A stretch of DNA of 37,644 nt from Methylobacterium sp. Leaf118. Its GTDB lineage: Bacteria; Pseudomonadota; Alphaproteobacteria; Rhizobiales; Beijerinckiaceae. Below the pieces are notes generated by a model that saw only the letters and a list, made by a program, of their open reading frames with translations, did no database searches and had not been told where the DNA came from. This document shows positions 14,875 to 23,371 of this stretch, one piece after another (the first letter of the stretch is position 1; every line of letters begins with the position of its first letter). Position numbers and translations under genes: made by a program. The DNA lies in assembly GCF_920984675.1 (NCBI RefSeq), contig NZ_CAKLBV010000047.1:1-37644 (forward strand), given 5' to 3'.

Positions 14875-16332
14875 ATGAGCACATCCCGCCAACCCCGCGA
14901 AACCCGCGCCGGTCTCGAACCGCTGGCGGTGCTGCCGGTCTTCGTTCCGCTCAAGGACAAGCGGGCCGTGCTCGCCGGCTCGAACGGCGGCGCCCCCTGG
15001 AAGGTGAAGCTGCTCGCCGCCGCCGGCGCCCGGGTCGATGTCTATGCCGAGGCCCCGAGCGAGGAGCTGCGCGGCGTGCCGGCCGAGATCGCCGCGGGCT
15101 CGGTGACCCTGCACGAGCGGGCCTGGACGCCGCAGGATCTCCAAGGCGCCGCCTTCGCCATCGGCGCCATGGAGGACGAGGCGGACTGCATCGCCTTCGT
15201 CGCCGCGGCCCGCGCCGCGGGCGCCATCGTCAACGCGGTGGACCGGCCGCATCTGTGCGACGTGAAGTTCGGCGCCATCGTCAACCGCTCGCCCCTGGTC
15301 GTCGGCATCTCGACCGAGGGCGCCGCCCCGGTCTTCGGCCAGACCGTGCGGGCGCGCATCGAGGCGATGCTGCCCCGGGGCTTCAAGCACTGGGTGGCCG
15401 CTGCCCGCGACTGGCGCGAGACGGTCTCGGCCCAGTTCCACGGCTTTTCCGAACGGCGCGGCTTCTGGGAGCGCTTCACCGACCGGGCCTTCGCCGAGCC
15501 GGACCGGGCGCCAGTGCAGGCCGACCTCGACGATCTCCTGAAGCAAGCCGAGGCGCTGCCCCAGGGCGGGGCGGTGACCCTGGTCGGCGCGGGGCCGGGC
15601 GATGCCGAGCTGCTGACGCTCAAGGCCCTGCGCAGCTTACGCAATGCCGACGTGATCCTCTACGACGACCTCGTCGCGCCCGAGATCCTCGACTACGCCC
15701 GCCGCGAGGCCCGCACGATGCTGGTCGGCAAGACCGGGCACGGCCCCTCCTGCCGACAGGACGACATCAACGCCCTGATGGTCTCGCTCGCCAAGAGCGG
15801 CAAGCAGGTGGTGCGGCTCAAATCCGGTGATCCGCTGGTGTTCGGCCGGGCCGGCGAGGAGATCGAGGCCTGCCGGCTCGCCGGCATTCCCTGCACGGTG
15901 GTGCCCGGCGTCTCGGCGGCCCAGGGCGCCGCCGCCGCTTTGGGCATGTCGCTGACGCATCGCGACGCGGCGCGACGCCTCCAATTCGTCACCGGCCACG
16001 ACCGGCGCGGCGCCCTGCCGGACGACCTGAACTGGGGCGCGCTCGCCGACCCCTCGGTGACCACCGTGGTCTACATGCCCAAGCGCACCCTCAGGGCGCT
16101 CTTGGAGCGGGCGATCGCGGAAGGCCTCGCCCCGACGACGCCTGCCCTCGTGGTGTTCAACGCGACCCGCCCCGGGCAGCAGACGGTGGCCGGACGCGCC
16201 GCCGATCTGGCGGAGAAGGTCGAGGCCTCGGGCTTCGAGGGTCCGGCGATCCTGATGGTCGGCGAGGCGCTGGGACGGCGCGAGGCGGGGACGGCGCTGC
16301 CGGGTCCGGAGATCCAGGCCGCCGCGTCCTAA
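14875..16332 (+). CDS. cysG: Siroheme synthase (precorrin-2 dehydrogenase/ferrochelatase + uroporphyrinogen-III methyltransferase)
   Basis: A bifunctional 485-residue enzyme that makes siroheme, the cofactor of nitrite and sulfite reductases, from uroporphyrinogen III. The N-terminal half is the NAD-dependent dehydrogenase/ferrochelatase (LPVFVPLKDKRAVLAGSNGG, then NAVDRPHLCD with the catalytic aspartate, and NRSPLVVGISTEGAAPV). The C-terminal half is the SAM-dependent methyltransferase (VTLVGAGPGDAELLTLKALR, LYDDLVAPEIL, VVRLKSGDPLVFGRAGEE, CTVVPGVSAAQGAAA, LQFVTGHDRRG). The glycine-rich loop reads GSNGGAPWK instead of the E. coli GGGxVAxRK, a variant I associate with alphaproteobacteria. 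I chose the ATG at 14875; an in-frame ATG at 14857 is also possible. Its place behind nasA fits a role in nitrate assimilation. Confidence 0.94.
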   Translation: MSTSRQPRETRAGLEPLAVLPVFVPLKDKRAVLAGSNGGAPWKVKLLAAAGARVDVYAEAPSEELRGVPAEIAAGSVTLHERAWTPQDLQGAAFAIGAMEDEADCIAFVAAARAAGAIVNAVDRPHLCDVKFGAIVNRSPLVVGISTEGAAPVFGQTVRARIEAMLPRGFKHWVAAARDWRETVSAQFHGFSERRGFWERFTDRAFAEPDRAPVQADLDDLLKQAEALPQGGAVTLVGAGPGDAELLTLKALRSLRNADVILYDDLVAPEILDYARREARTMLVGKTGHGPSCRQDDINALMVSLAKSGKQVVRLKSGDPLVFGRAGEEIEACRLAGIPCTVVPGVSAAQGAAAALGMSLTHRDAARRLQFVTGHDRRGALPDDLNWGALADPSVTTVVYMPKRTLRALLERAIAEGLAPTTPALVVFNATRPGQQTVAGRAADLAEKVEASGFEGPAILMVGEALGRREAGTALPGPEIQAAAS

Positions 16333-16360
16333 GGCGGCTCAGGCGTCCATCGATCGCGCC

Positions 16361-16412
16361 GTCATCCCGGGGCCGCGCAGTCCAGGGGCGGCACAGCGGA
16401 ACCCGGGATCCA
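16361..16412. repeat. Imperfect palindrome (ATCCCGGG ... CCCGGGAT) in the cysG-SCO spacer
   Basis: ATCCCGGG (16364-16371) pairs with CCCGGGAT (16402-16409), extended by CCGC (16373-16376) with GCGG (16396-16399). The GTCATCCCGGGG ... GAACCCGGGATCCA design is typical of dispersed intergenic palindromes in Rhizobiales. It is also just downstream of cysG and could act in termination. Confidence 0.5.
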
Positions 16413-16591
16413 CTGGGGATACTCGGTCGAACCAAGCCGGCGCGCCGGGGCGGGGCGTCCGGGTTCGCCTGCGGCGCCCTGGTTTGACGGCGCGCGATCG
16501 CAACCCAGCCGCGGCATCCGGGGGGCTTGCCGGGGCGGGGCGGGCCGTGAAGATGCGCGCGCCCGTGCCGTTGCCCGAAGCGAAGAATCCC

Positions 16592-17185
16592 ATGCGTCCG
16601 TCCCGCCGCGTTCTCCTCCCCATCGCCGCCTTCGTGGCGGGTCTCGTGGCCTTGTCCGCCGCGGCCGTCATCACGCTGGTGCCGCAGGGCCGCCAGGGGG
16701 CTTCGGCGAGCGGCATCGGCGGCCCGTTCACCCTCGTGAACCAAGACGGCCGGACGGTCACCGAGCGCGATTTCGTCGGCACCCCCTATCTCGCCTTCTT
16801 CGGCTTCACCCATTGCCCCGACATCTGTCCGACGGCGCTTCAGCAGATCAGCGACGTGCTCGCGGCGCTCGGCCCGAAGGCGGACCGGCTCAAGGTCGCC
16901 TTCGTCACCGTCGATCCCGAGCGCGACCGGCCCGAAACGCTGAAGACCTACCTGTCGAGCTTCGATCCCCGCATCGTCGGCCTCACCGGCAGCCCCGAAC
17001 AGGTGGCGGCCGCCGTGAAGACCTTCCGGGCCTACGCCAAGAAGGTGCCGGGGCAGGGCGACGACTACACGATGGAGCACACGGCCCTCGTCTATCTCAT
17101 GGATGCCCGCAATGGCTTCGTCGGCGCGGTCAACCTCAACCGGTCGCCGCAGGAGACGGCGGCGGAGCTGCAAAAGCACCTGTGA
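16592..17185 (+). CDS. SCO1/SenC-family copper chaperone / thioredoxin-like protein
   Basis: A membrane-anchored periplasmic thioredoxin-fold protein of the SCO family, which delivers copper to the CuA site of cytochrome c oxidase or acts as a thiol reductant. The 197-residue product starts with a positively charged segment and one membrane helix (RRVLLPIAAFVAGLVALSAA), not a lipoprotein signal. The copper ligands are complete: FFGFTHCPDICPT gives C75 and C79, and YTMEHTALVYLMD gives H163. VAFVTVDPERDRPETLKTYL is the conserved SCO middle motif. The ATG at 16592 is preferred because it places the membrane helix at the very N-terminus; an upstream in-frame ATG exists at 16553. Its 3' end overlaps the convergent glycosyltransferase gene by 50 bp. 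No oxidase genes are adjacent. Confidence 0.92.
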   Translation: MRPSRRVLLPIAAFVAGLVALSAAAVITLVPQGRQGASASGIGGPFTLVNQDGRTVTERDFVGTPYLAFFGFTHCPDICPTALQQISDVLAALGPKADRLKVAFVTVDPERDRPETLKTYLSSFDPRIVGLTGSPEQVAAAVKTFRAYAKKVPGQGDDYTMEHTALVYLMDARNGFVGAVNLNRSPQETAAELQKHL

Positions 17186-19034
17186 CGGCCCCGCCGCGCC
17201 CGAGGGCGCCGCTGCGGGAGGTGCGCGACAGCCCGTGCTCGGTCTTGTTCCAGCGATGCGGATGCCGGGCGAGTTCGATCACCGCGAGCCAAGCCGCGCC
17301 GCTGACGAGCAGGAAGTAGAAGGGCAGTAGGGGCACGAGGAGCGTCAGGTCGTTCCAGCCCCGGCGGCGGCAGCCGACGAAGCCCGGCAGCAGGATCGCC
17401 AGGAAGCCGCCGAGGAAGACCGTCCAGGCGCCGGCATGGGTCGCATAGGCCAGCACGCCGTCTTCAGCGCCGGGCCCGCCGAGGATCAGCTCCGCGACGC
17501 CCGGTCCCAGCATGAACGGGTAGAACAGGGCCGAGACCACGGTGCCGGGAAGGAGCGCCAGGGCGCACAGGCTCTCGACCGGCCCGAGCCGGCGCCAGGT
17601 CGCGAGCGGATGGCGACCATGGGTGAAGCTCGTCTGCAGGAAGCCCTTCATCCAGCGGGTGCGCTGGCGCAGCCACGCCTTGAGCCGCTTCGGTGCCTCC
17701 TCGTAGGTCGCGCTCGGCAGATCGCCGACATGGTAGCCCGCGAGCGCCAGCCGGATGCCGAGATCGGCATCCTCGGTGACGTTCCAGGCGTCCCAGCCGT
17801 GCAGCGCCCGCAGGGCGCGGGTGCGGAAATGGGTGGAGGTGCCGCCGAGCGGCGTCGGCACCCGCCAGGCCGCCAGCGCCGGCCCCAGCACCTCGAACAG
17901 GGCCGCGTATTCGATGGCGAACAGACGCGGCAGGATTCCGTCGCCCTGGTTGTCGATGACGAGGTGGCCCTGGAGGCAGGCGGTCGTGTCGGGGGTCGCC
18001 GCGAACAGGGTGGCGGCCAGCCGCAGCTGGTCGGGCTCGATCACGTCCTCCGCGTCGTAGACGACGAGGTGCTCGCCCCGGGCCAGGGGCAGGGCGACGT
18101 TGAGGGCCCGCGGCTTGGTGCGCGGCAGGCCATCCGGCACGGTCACCACCTCGAAGCGGGCCGGCAGCGGCACGGCGCCGAACGCGGCGGCGGTTTCCGC
18201 ATCGTCGGCCTCCAGCAGGAACTTGATGTCGAGCTTGGCCGCCGGATAGTCGATCCGCCCCAGGGCGCGGACGAGGCGGGGCACCACCGCCGCCTCGCGG
18301 TAGAGCGCGACCAACACGGTGTAGGTCGGCAGCGCCGCGTCGGGCAGGAGCTCGGGGCGCGGCTTGGTCCGCTCGGTCGCCGCGATGCCCACGGCGGCGA
18401 GGCGCACGGTGAGCAGGGCGAGCATCCCGGCCTGGAGCAGGGCCAGCAGGAGGAGGCTGGTCAGCGTCGGCAGCCGCGCGACCAGGAGGACCAGCGCCAG
18501 CACGAGGCCGGCCAAGGCGAGATCGAGGGTCTGCGGGCCCGGCCGGCAGGACCATTCCGGCCGCTTCGCCCCGAGCCCGTCAGAGGCCTCCGCGACGATG
18601 GCGGCCCCGTGGCGGGCGAACACCGCCGCGCGCAGCCGCGTCGGCGTCGTGATCGCGGGCGGCCGCTCCAGCCGGGCCGCCGCCTCGATCAGCCGTGCGA
18701 CGGCTGCCCCGCGGGGCGCGGCCACGATCCGGTGGGACGCGGCCGGAGCGAGCGGCGCGGCGCCGGTCGTGAGCACGGCCGGGTAGCGCAGGTCGTCGCC
18801 GAGGGGGAGCGCCGCGTCGAGGAAGACGGTGCCGAGATGGCGGGCCAGCGCCCGGTAATAGGCATCCTCATGGAGGTGCCCCTCGTTCAGGAGCAGGGTC
18901 GCGGCGTCCGTGCCGATCCGGCGGGCCCGGGCGGCGGCGGCAACCAGCCGGTCGGCGGGGACGCCGTCGGCGGCGAGAAAGCCGATCTCCGGCGGCAGCG
19001 GCTGCGCGGCCGCGGGAACGGGGGGCTGGAACAG
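17136..19034 (-). CDS. Membrane glycosyltransferase family 2 with N-terminal MshEN/GspE_N-like domain; non-standard start
   Basis: A processive-type GT2 enzyme. Catalytic motifs in order: TVLVALYREAAVVPRL, FLLEADDAET, VVYDAEDVIEPDQL (nucleotide-sugar aspartates), GGTSTHFRTRAL, NVTEDADLGIRLALAGY (ED base) and the processive LRQRTRWMKGF. Two membrane helices precede the domain and about four follow. The first ATG/GTG/TTG in frame is a GTG at 18776, but clear domain sequence continues upstream of it: PPEIGFLAADGVPADRLVAA and LLLNEGHLHEDAYYRALARH are typical of the MshEN/GspE_N fold, seen before GT2 in NfrB-like proteins. The frame stays open to a stop at 19065-19067. A CTG at 19032-19034 has GGGGAG eight bases upstream, so I use it; a frameshift is the alternative. 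Likely makes a surface polysaccharide; the sugar is unknown. Confidence 0.8.
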   Translation of the reverse strand: MFQPPVPAAAQPLPPEIGFLAADGVPADRLVAAAARARRIGTDAATLLLNEGHLHEDAYYRALARHLGTVFLDAALPLGDDLRYPAVLTTGAAPLAPAASHRIVAAPRGAAVARLIEAAARLERPPAITTPTRLRAAVFARHGAAIVAEASDGLGAKRPEWSCRPGPQTLDLALAGLVLALVLLVARLPTLTSLLLLALLQAGMLALLTVRLAAVGIAATERTKPRPELLPDAALPTYTVLVALYREAAVVPRLVRALGRIDYPAAKLDIKFLLEADDAETAAAFGAVPLPARFEVVTVPDGLPRTKPRALNVALPLARGEHLVVYDAEDVIEPDQLRLAATLFAATPDTTACLQGHLVIDNQGDGILPRLFAIEYAALFEVLGPALAAWRVPTPLGGTSTHFRTRALRALHGWDAWNVTEDADLGIRLALAGYHVGDLPSATYEEAPKRLKAWLRQRTRWMKGFLQTSFTHGRHPLATWRRLGPVESLCALALLPGTVVSALFYPFMLGPGVAELILGGPGAEDGVLAYATHAGAWTVFLGGFLAILLPGFVGCRRRGWNDLTLLVPLLPFYFLLVSGAAWLAVIELARHPHRWNKTEHGLSRTSRSGALGRGGAVTGAFAAPPPSPAATG

Positions 19035-19076
19035 GGTGGCGGCTCCCCGTGGGCCCGCGCCGTGCTAGGGAGAGCC

Positions 19077-20009
19077 ATGGGCCGAGACCTCTCCACGCAC
19101 GTGTATCGCTCCGCCACCGCAACCCGCGCGTCAAGGCGGCACCGCGGGCTGCGCGCGATTCTGTTAACAATCATTAACTTTTCCATGGCTGGCGTTGCAG
19201 CGGCGCAACAGCCCGCTGCGCCGCCCTCCGCCGCGACGCCGGGCATCTCGATCCCGAACTTCTGGAATCCCCGCGCCCGCGGCGAGCGCGTCGAGGCGCC
19301 GCAGACCGGCCGACCCGTCCGCTTCATGACCGACGACGAGTTTCCACCGCTGCATTTCGCGGGACCGGACGGGACACCGACGGGGTTTTCCGTGGAGCTC
19401 GCCCGAGCGGTCTGCGAGCGGCTCGCCATCGCCTGCACGGTCCAGGCCCGCCGGTTCGACACCCTGCTGGACGCCCTGGCCGACAAGCAGGGCGACGTGG
19501 TCGCCGCCGCGGTGCCGCTGACGCCGGGTCTGCGCGCGCGCTTCCTGGCAACGCGGCCCTATTTCCGCTGGCCGGCCCGCTTCGTGGCACGCACCGATCG
19601 CTCCCTGCCCGAGCCCTCGGCCGAGGCCCTGGCCGGGCGCCCGGTCGGCGTGGTCGAGGGCAGCGCCCACGACGCCTATCTCAAGGCCTACTTCCCCAAG
19701 GCGACCCGCAAGACCTTCCCAGATCTGGCGACGGCCGAGGGAGCGCTCAAGCGCGGCGAGGCCGAGTACCTGTTCGCGGACGGGCTCAATCTCGCCCTCT
19801 GGCTCAACGGCCAGGAGGCGGAGGGCTGCTGCGGCTTCACGGGCGGGGTGTATCTGGAGAACCGCTATTTCGGCGAGGGCATCGGCCTCGTCACCCGGCC
19901 TGAGGACGCCGCCCTGTCGCGGGCCCTCGACGACGCGCTCCAGCGGGTCTGGGACGATGGAAAATACGCCGAATTGTACCTGCGGTTCTTTCCGGTGAGC
20001 CCGTTCTAG
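19077..20009 (+). CDS. Exported solute-binding protein, family 3 (amino-acid type)
   Basis: A 310-residue periplasmic binding protein of the bacterial extracellular solute-binding family 3. A basic N-region and hydrophobic core (HRGLRAILLTIINFSMAGVA) end at a probable signal-peptidase site AAA/QQ. The mature part has RFMTDDEFPPLHFAGPDG, then GTPTGFSVELARAVCERLAI (the typical ligand-binding start), FDTLLDALADKQGDVVAAAV, RPVGVVEGSAHDAYLKAYFP and a C-terminal DALQRVWDDGKYAELYLRFF. The ATG has AGGGAG close upstream. No ABC permease or ATPase is adjacent, so it may serve an orphan transporter or a sensory role. It is divergent from the glycosyltransferase with only 42 bp between the proposed starts, so the promoters overlap. 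A proline/alanine-rich linker follows the signal peptide. Confidence 0.85.
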   Translation: MGRDLSTHVYRSATATRASRRHRGLRAILLTIINFSMAGVAAAQQPAAPPSAATPGISIPNFWNPRARGERVEAPQTGRPVRFMTDDEFPPLHFAGPDGTPTGFSVELARAVCERLAIACTVQARRFDTLLDALADKQGDVVAAAVPLTPGLRARFLATRPYFRWPARFVARTDRSLPEPSAEALAGRPVGVVEGSAHDAYLKAYFPKATRKTFPDLATAEGALKRGEAEYLFADGLNLALWLNGQEAEGCCGFTGGVYLENRYFGEGIGLVTRPEDAALSRALDDALQRVWDDGKYAELYLRFFPVSPF

Positions 20010-20030
20010 ACAATCACCCCGCGAGGCGGG

Positions 20031-20109
20031 CGCCGGCCCTCCAGGCCTCCCCGCGCCCGGAGTGCGAAGAGCGGGGCGTTGACGGCGCCGTCCGGAAGGA
20101 GGGCCGGCG
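20031..20109. terminator. Nested inverted repeats between convergent genes
   Basis: CGCCGGCCCTCC (20031-20042) and GGAGGGCCGGCG (20098-20109) are a perfect 12-bp inverted repeat. Inside it CCCCGC (20049-20054) pairs with GCGGGG (20071-20076). It fills the gap between the solute-binding gene and cobT, which converge, and probably ends both transcripts; there is no U-tract. Confidence 0.55.
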
Positions 20110-20124
20110 GGACGCGACCGCGCC

Positions 20125-22035
20125 CTACCGTCCCCCGGCGGCCCGGCGCGGCCAGGCGGCGCCCCGTCCGCCGCCGGCATCCTCTTCGAACAGCTCGGCG
20201 AGCTTCTCGGTCATGGCGCCGCCGAGTTCCTCCGCGTCGATGATGGTCACGGCGCGGCGGTAGTAGCGGGTCACGTCGTGGCCGATGCCGATGGCCAGCA
20301 ATTCGACCGGCGAGCGGGTCTCGATCTCCTCGATCATGTAGCGCAGGTGGCGCTCGAGGTAGTTGCCGGGATTGACCGACAGGGTCGAGTCATCGACCGG
20401 GGCGCCGTCCGAGATCACCATGAGGATGCGGCGCTGCTCGGGGCGGCCGAGCAGGCGCTGGTGGGCCCAGTCCAGAGCCTCGCCGTCGATGTTCTCCTTG
20501 AGCAGGCCCTCGCGCATCATCAGCCCGAGATTCTTGCGGGCTCGCCGCCAGGGGGCGTCGGCGTTCTTGTAGACGATGTGGCGCAGGTCGTTCAGCCGGC
20601 CGGGATTGCCCGGCTTGCCGTTGGCGAGCCACGCCTCCCGGCTCTGGCCGCCCTTCCAGGCGCGGGTGGTGAAGCCGAGGATCTCGACCTTCACGCCGCA
20701 GCGCTCCAGCGTGCGGGCGAGGATGTCGGCGCAGGTCGCCGCCACGGTGATCGGCCGGCCGCGCATGGAGCCGGAATTGTCGAGCAGCAGCGTGACGACG
20801 GTGTCGCGGAAATCCGTGTCCTTCTCCTGCTTGAAGGAGAGGGGCTGGAACGGATCGGTGACGACCCGGACGAGGCGCGCCGGATCGAGCTGGCCCTCTT
20901 CGAGGTCGAACTCCCAGGCCCGGCTCTGCTGCGCCAGCAGGCGGCGCTGGAGGCGGTTGGCGAGGCGGCCGACCACGCCCTGGAGATGGGCGAGCTGCTT
21001 GTCGAGGTAGCTGCGCAGGCGCGTCAGCTCCTCGGCGTCGCACAGCTCCTCGGCCTCGACGACCTCGTCGAAGCGCGGGTTGTAGACACGGTAATCGGGA
21101 CCGGCCCGGTCGTTGCCGCGGTTGGTCGGCGGGCGCCAGGATTCGGAGGCCTCGTCGGATTCGGCGTCGTCGGCCTCCTCCGGGCGCTCGCCGGAGGGAG
21201 CGTCGGCGGCTTCGGTCGCGCCCTCGTCGAGCTCGTCGGCCGCCTCGTCGGTCACCTCGACCTCAGCGCGGTCGCCCTGCGACTTCTCCTCGGCCTCCCC
21301 CTCGCTCGGGGTCTGCTCGTCGTCCTGGGACTGGTTCTCGTCCTCGTCGGTCTCGTCGTCCTGGTCGAGGGGCGTCTCGTCGGCCATGTCGAGGGAAGAG
21401 AGCAGGTCGCGCACCGAGCGGGCGAAGCCGCGCTGGTTCTCGATCGCCCCCAGCAACCCGTCGAGATTCTTGCCCGCTCGCGCCTCGATATGCTCGCGCC
21501 ATAGCTCGACGATCCGGGCAGCGGCCGGCGGCGGCGTCTGCCCGGTCAGGCGCTCGCGCACCATCAGGGCGATGGCGTCCTCCATCGGCGCGTCGGCCCG
21601 GTCGGTGATGGTCTCGTATTTGCCGCCGCGATGGTAGCGGTCCTCCAGCATCGCCGTGATGTTGGAGGCCACGCCCGCGAGCCGGCGCGAGCCGATCGCC
21701 TCGACCCGGGCCTGCTCGACGGCATCGTAGACGGCGCGCGCGGCGGCGTTCTCGGGGGCGAGCCGGCGGTGGACGCTCGCGTCGTGGCAGCCGAGCCGAA
21801 GCGCCATCGAATCGGAATGGCCGCGCAGGATCGCGGCGTCCTCGGCGGTCAGCCGCCGGGTCGGCTCGGGCAGGCGCGCCTTATCGCCGATCAGCGCCGG
21901 CCGGTCGCTGGCATAGGTGACCTCGATGTCGGGCCGCTTGGCGATGGCGCGCAGGCAGCCGGCCACCGAGCGCTTCAGGGGCTCGGCCCCCGGCTCCTTG
22001 CGCTCGCCGGACTTGTTGCGGTTGGTCAGGGCCAT
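20125..22035 (-). CDS. cobT: Cobaltochelatase subunit CobT
   Basis: One of the two accessory subunits of aerobic cobaltochelatase, which with CobN inserts cobalt into hydrogenobyrinic acid a,c-diamide during cobalamin synthesis. The 636-residue product has an N-terminal helical domain, a strongly acidic linker (about residues 218-300, rich in D/E), and a C-terminal von Willebrand A domain with the metal-ion site motif LLLDNSGSMRGRP (DNSGS at 419-423). VISDGAPVDDSTL and LLAIGIGHDV complete the VWA signature. The ATG at 22035 lies 105 bp downstream of the cobS stop codon, consistent with co-transcription. CobN is not in the window. The length agrees with the family. Confidence 0.96.
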   Translation of the reverse strand: MALTNRNKSGERKEPGAEPLKRSVAGCLRAIAKRPDIEVTYASDRPALIGDKARLPEPTRRLTAEDAAILRGHSDSMALRLGCHDASVHRRLAPENAAARAVYDAVEQARVEAIGSRRLAGVASNITAMLEDRYHRGGKYETITDRADAPMEDAIALMVRERLTGQTPPPAAARIVELWREHIEARAGKNLDGLLGAIENQRGFARSVRDLLSSLDMADETPLDQDDETDEDENQSQDDEQTPSEGEAEEKSQGDRAEVEVTDEAADELDEGATEAADAPSGERPEEADDAESDEASESWRPPTNRGNDRAGPDYRVYNPRFDEVVEAEELCDAEELTRLRSYLDKQLAHLQGVVGRLANRLQRRLLAQQSRAWEFDLEEGQLDPARLVRVVTDPFQPLSFKQEKDTDFRDTVVTLLLDNSGSMRGRPITVAATCADILARTLERCGVKVEILGFTTRAWKGGQSREAWLANGKPGNPGRLNDLRHIVYKNADAPWRRARKNLGLMMREGLLKENIDGEALDWAHQRLLGRPEQRRILMVISDGAPVDDSTLSVNPGNYLERHLRYMIEEIETRSPVELLAIGIGHDVTRYYRRAVTIIDAEELGGAMTEKLAELFEEDAGGGRGAAWPRRAAGGR

Positions 22036-22140
22036 GGGGTTACGGCATCACCGGAATCGGGGTCGGGAAGCGCCCTGGGAAGCGCGCTCGGACGGGGCCG
22101 CGGCGTCGCGCGCGCAGCACCCCCGCCCGCTCGGCGCTGC

Positions 22141-23124
22141 TCAGCTCAGCGCGACGTTGAGCGCGCTCTCGGGCAGCTCCTTGCCGAAGGCGCGCTGGTA
22201 GAACTCGGCGACCAGCGGCCGCTCCAACTCGTCGCACTTGTTGAGGAAGGTGACCCGGAACGCGAAGCCGATATCGCGGAAGATGTCGGCGTTCTCGGCC
22301 CAGGTGATGACCGTGCGCGGGCTCATCACGGTCGAGAGGTCGCCGTTCATGAAGGCGTTGCGGGTCAGGTCCGCCACGCGCACCATCCGGCTGACCGTGT
22401 CGCGGCCGGCGTCACCGCGGTAATGCACCGCCTTCGACAGCACGATGTCGACCTCGCGGTCATGCGGGAGGTAGTTCAGCGTGGTCACGATCGACCAGCG
22501 GTCCATCTGGCCCTGATTGATCTGCTGGGTGCCGTGATAGAGACCCGACGTGTCGCCGAGGCCCACCGTGTTGGCGGTGGCGAACAGGCGGAAGCCCGGA
22601 TGCGGGCGGATGACCCGCTTCTGGTCGAGGAGCGTCAGGCGGCCGGAGACCTCCAACACCCGCTGGATCACGAACATCACGTCGGGCCGGCCGGCATCGT
22701 ACTCGTCGAAGACCAGGGCCACGTTGTTCTGGAGCGCCCAGGGCAGGATGCCGTCCTGGAAGGCGGTGATCTGCTTGCCATCCTTGAGGACGATGGCGTC
22801 CTTGCCGACGAGGTCGATGCGCGAGACGTGGCTGTCGAGGTTGATCCGCACGCAGGGCCAGTTGAGCCGGGCGGCGACCTGCTCGATATGGGTCGACTTG
22901 CCGGTGCCGTGATACCCGGTCACCATGACGCGGCGGTTCTTGGCGAAGCCGGCCAGGATCGAGAGCGTCGTCTCGCGGTCGAAGATATAGTCCGGGTCAA
23001 GATCCGGCACATGCTCCTCGGCCTGCGAGAAGGCCGGAACCTTGAGGTCGAGGTCGATGCCGAACACCTCGCGGACGGAGACCTGACGGTCGGGCAGGGA
23101 AGCGGGCGTTTCGTCGGACAGCAT
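22141..23124 (-). CDS. cobS: Cobaltochelatase subunit CobS
   Basis: AAA+ ATPase that forms a ring complex with CobT and powers cobalt insertion by CobN. The 327-residue product has Walker A VTGYHGTGKSTHIEQVAARL (residues about 68-80), Walker B ALVFDEYDAGRPDV (about 136-146) and sensor segment FRLFATANTVGLGDTSGLYH. The N-terminal VREVFGIDLDLKVPAFSQ is characteristic of CobS. I chose the ATG at 23124 because GAGG lies six bases upstream; an ATG four codons earlier lacks a ribosome site. It lies between a J-domain gene and cobT on the same strand, an order I know from other Rhizobiales. Confidence 0.96.
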   Translation of the reverse strand: MLSDETPASLPDRQVSVREVFGIDLDLKVPAFSQAEEHVPDLDPDYIFDRETTLSILAGFAKNRRVMVTGYHGTGKSTHIEQVAARLNWPCVRINLDSHVSRIDLVGKDAIVLKDGKQITAFQDGILPWALQNNVALVFDEYDAGRPDVMFVIQRVLEVSGRLTLLDQKRVIRPHPGFRLFATANTVGLGDTSGLYHGTQQINQGQMDRWSIVTTLNYLPHDREVDIVLSKAVHYRGDAGRDTVSRMVRVADLTRNAFMNGDLSTVMSPRTVITWAENADIFRDIGFAFRVTFLNKCDELERPLVAEFYQRAFGKELPESALNVALS

Positions 23125-23198
23125 ACGGAACCTCATCGGGGCGGAAGGCAGGGGGGAACTCCCCCGCGCTGCCGCGCATCACATCGTCGAACCTGCCG

Positions 23199-23247
23199 GG
23201 CGGCCGGCCTGGGAACAGGCTTTATTCTTCCATAATGGCCGGCCGCC
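23199..23247. repeat. Inverted repeat flanking an AT-rich loop upstream of cobS
   Basis: GGCGGCCGGCC (23199-23209) and GGCCGGCCGCC (23237-23247) are perfect complements around a 27-nt loop that is unusually A/T-rich (TTTATTCTTCCATAAT). The loop may contain the cobS promoter, or the structure may end the J-domain transcript. No cobalamin-riboswitch B12 box is visible in 23125-23371. Confidence 0.45.
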
Positions 23248-23371
23248 GGCATCGCCAAGGGGGCGAGCCCGCAAAGCCGGCACCGGCCCGATATAGGCGC
23301 TTCCGGCGCAAAGTCCGCCCTGCGCGCCGCGGCGCGGCCCGGCGTCGCGTGCATCCTTCATGCCGGGGCCG

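Noticed and set aside
15000..15010. Unusual glycine loop (GSNGGAPWK) in CysG as a possible loss of NAD binding
   Set aside because: The A-W-K variant is, as far as I know, common in alphaproteobacterial siroheme synthases, and the catalytic aspartate and serine region are intact.
19164..19178. TTAA-N6-TTAAC, resembling a CtrA site
   Set aside because: The spacing is six, not seven, and it lies inside the signal-peptide coding region of the solute-binding protein, where AAC/ATT codons for asparagine and isoleucine explain it.
21260..21410. Acidic low-complexity tract in cobT as a possible repeat expansion
   Set aside because: An acidic linker between the N-terminal and VWA domains is normal for CobT.
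23125..23371. Cobalamin riboswitch before cobS
   Set aside because: No B12-box-like motif or multi-helix arrangement is visible; only a simple inverted repeat around an AT-rich loop.
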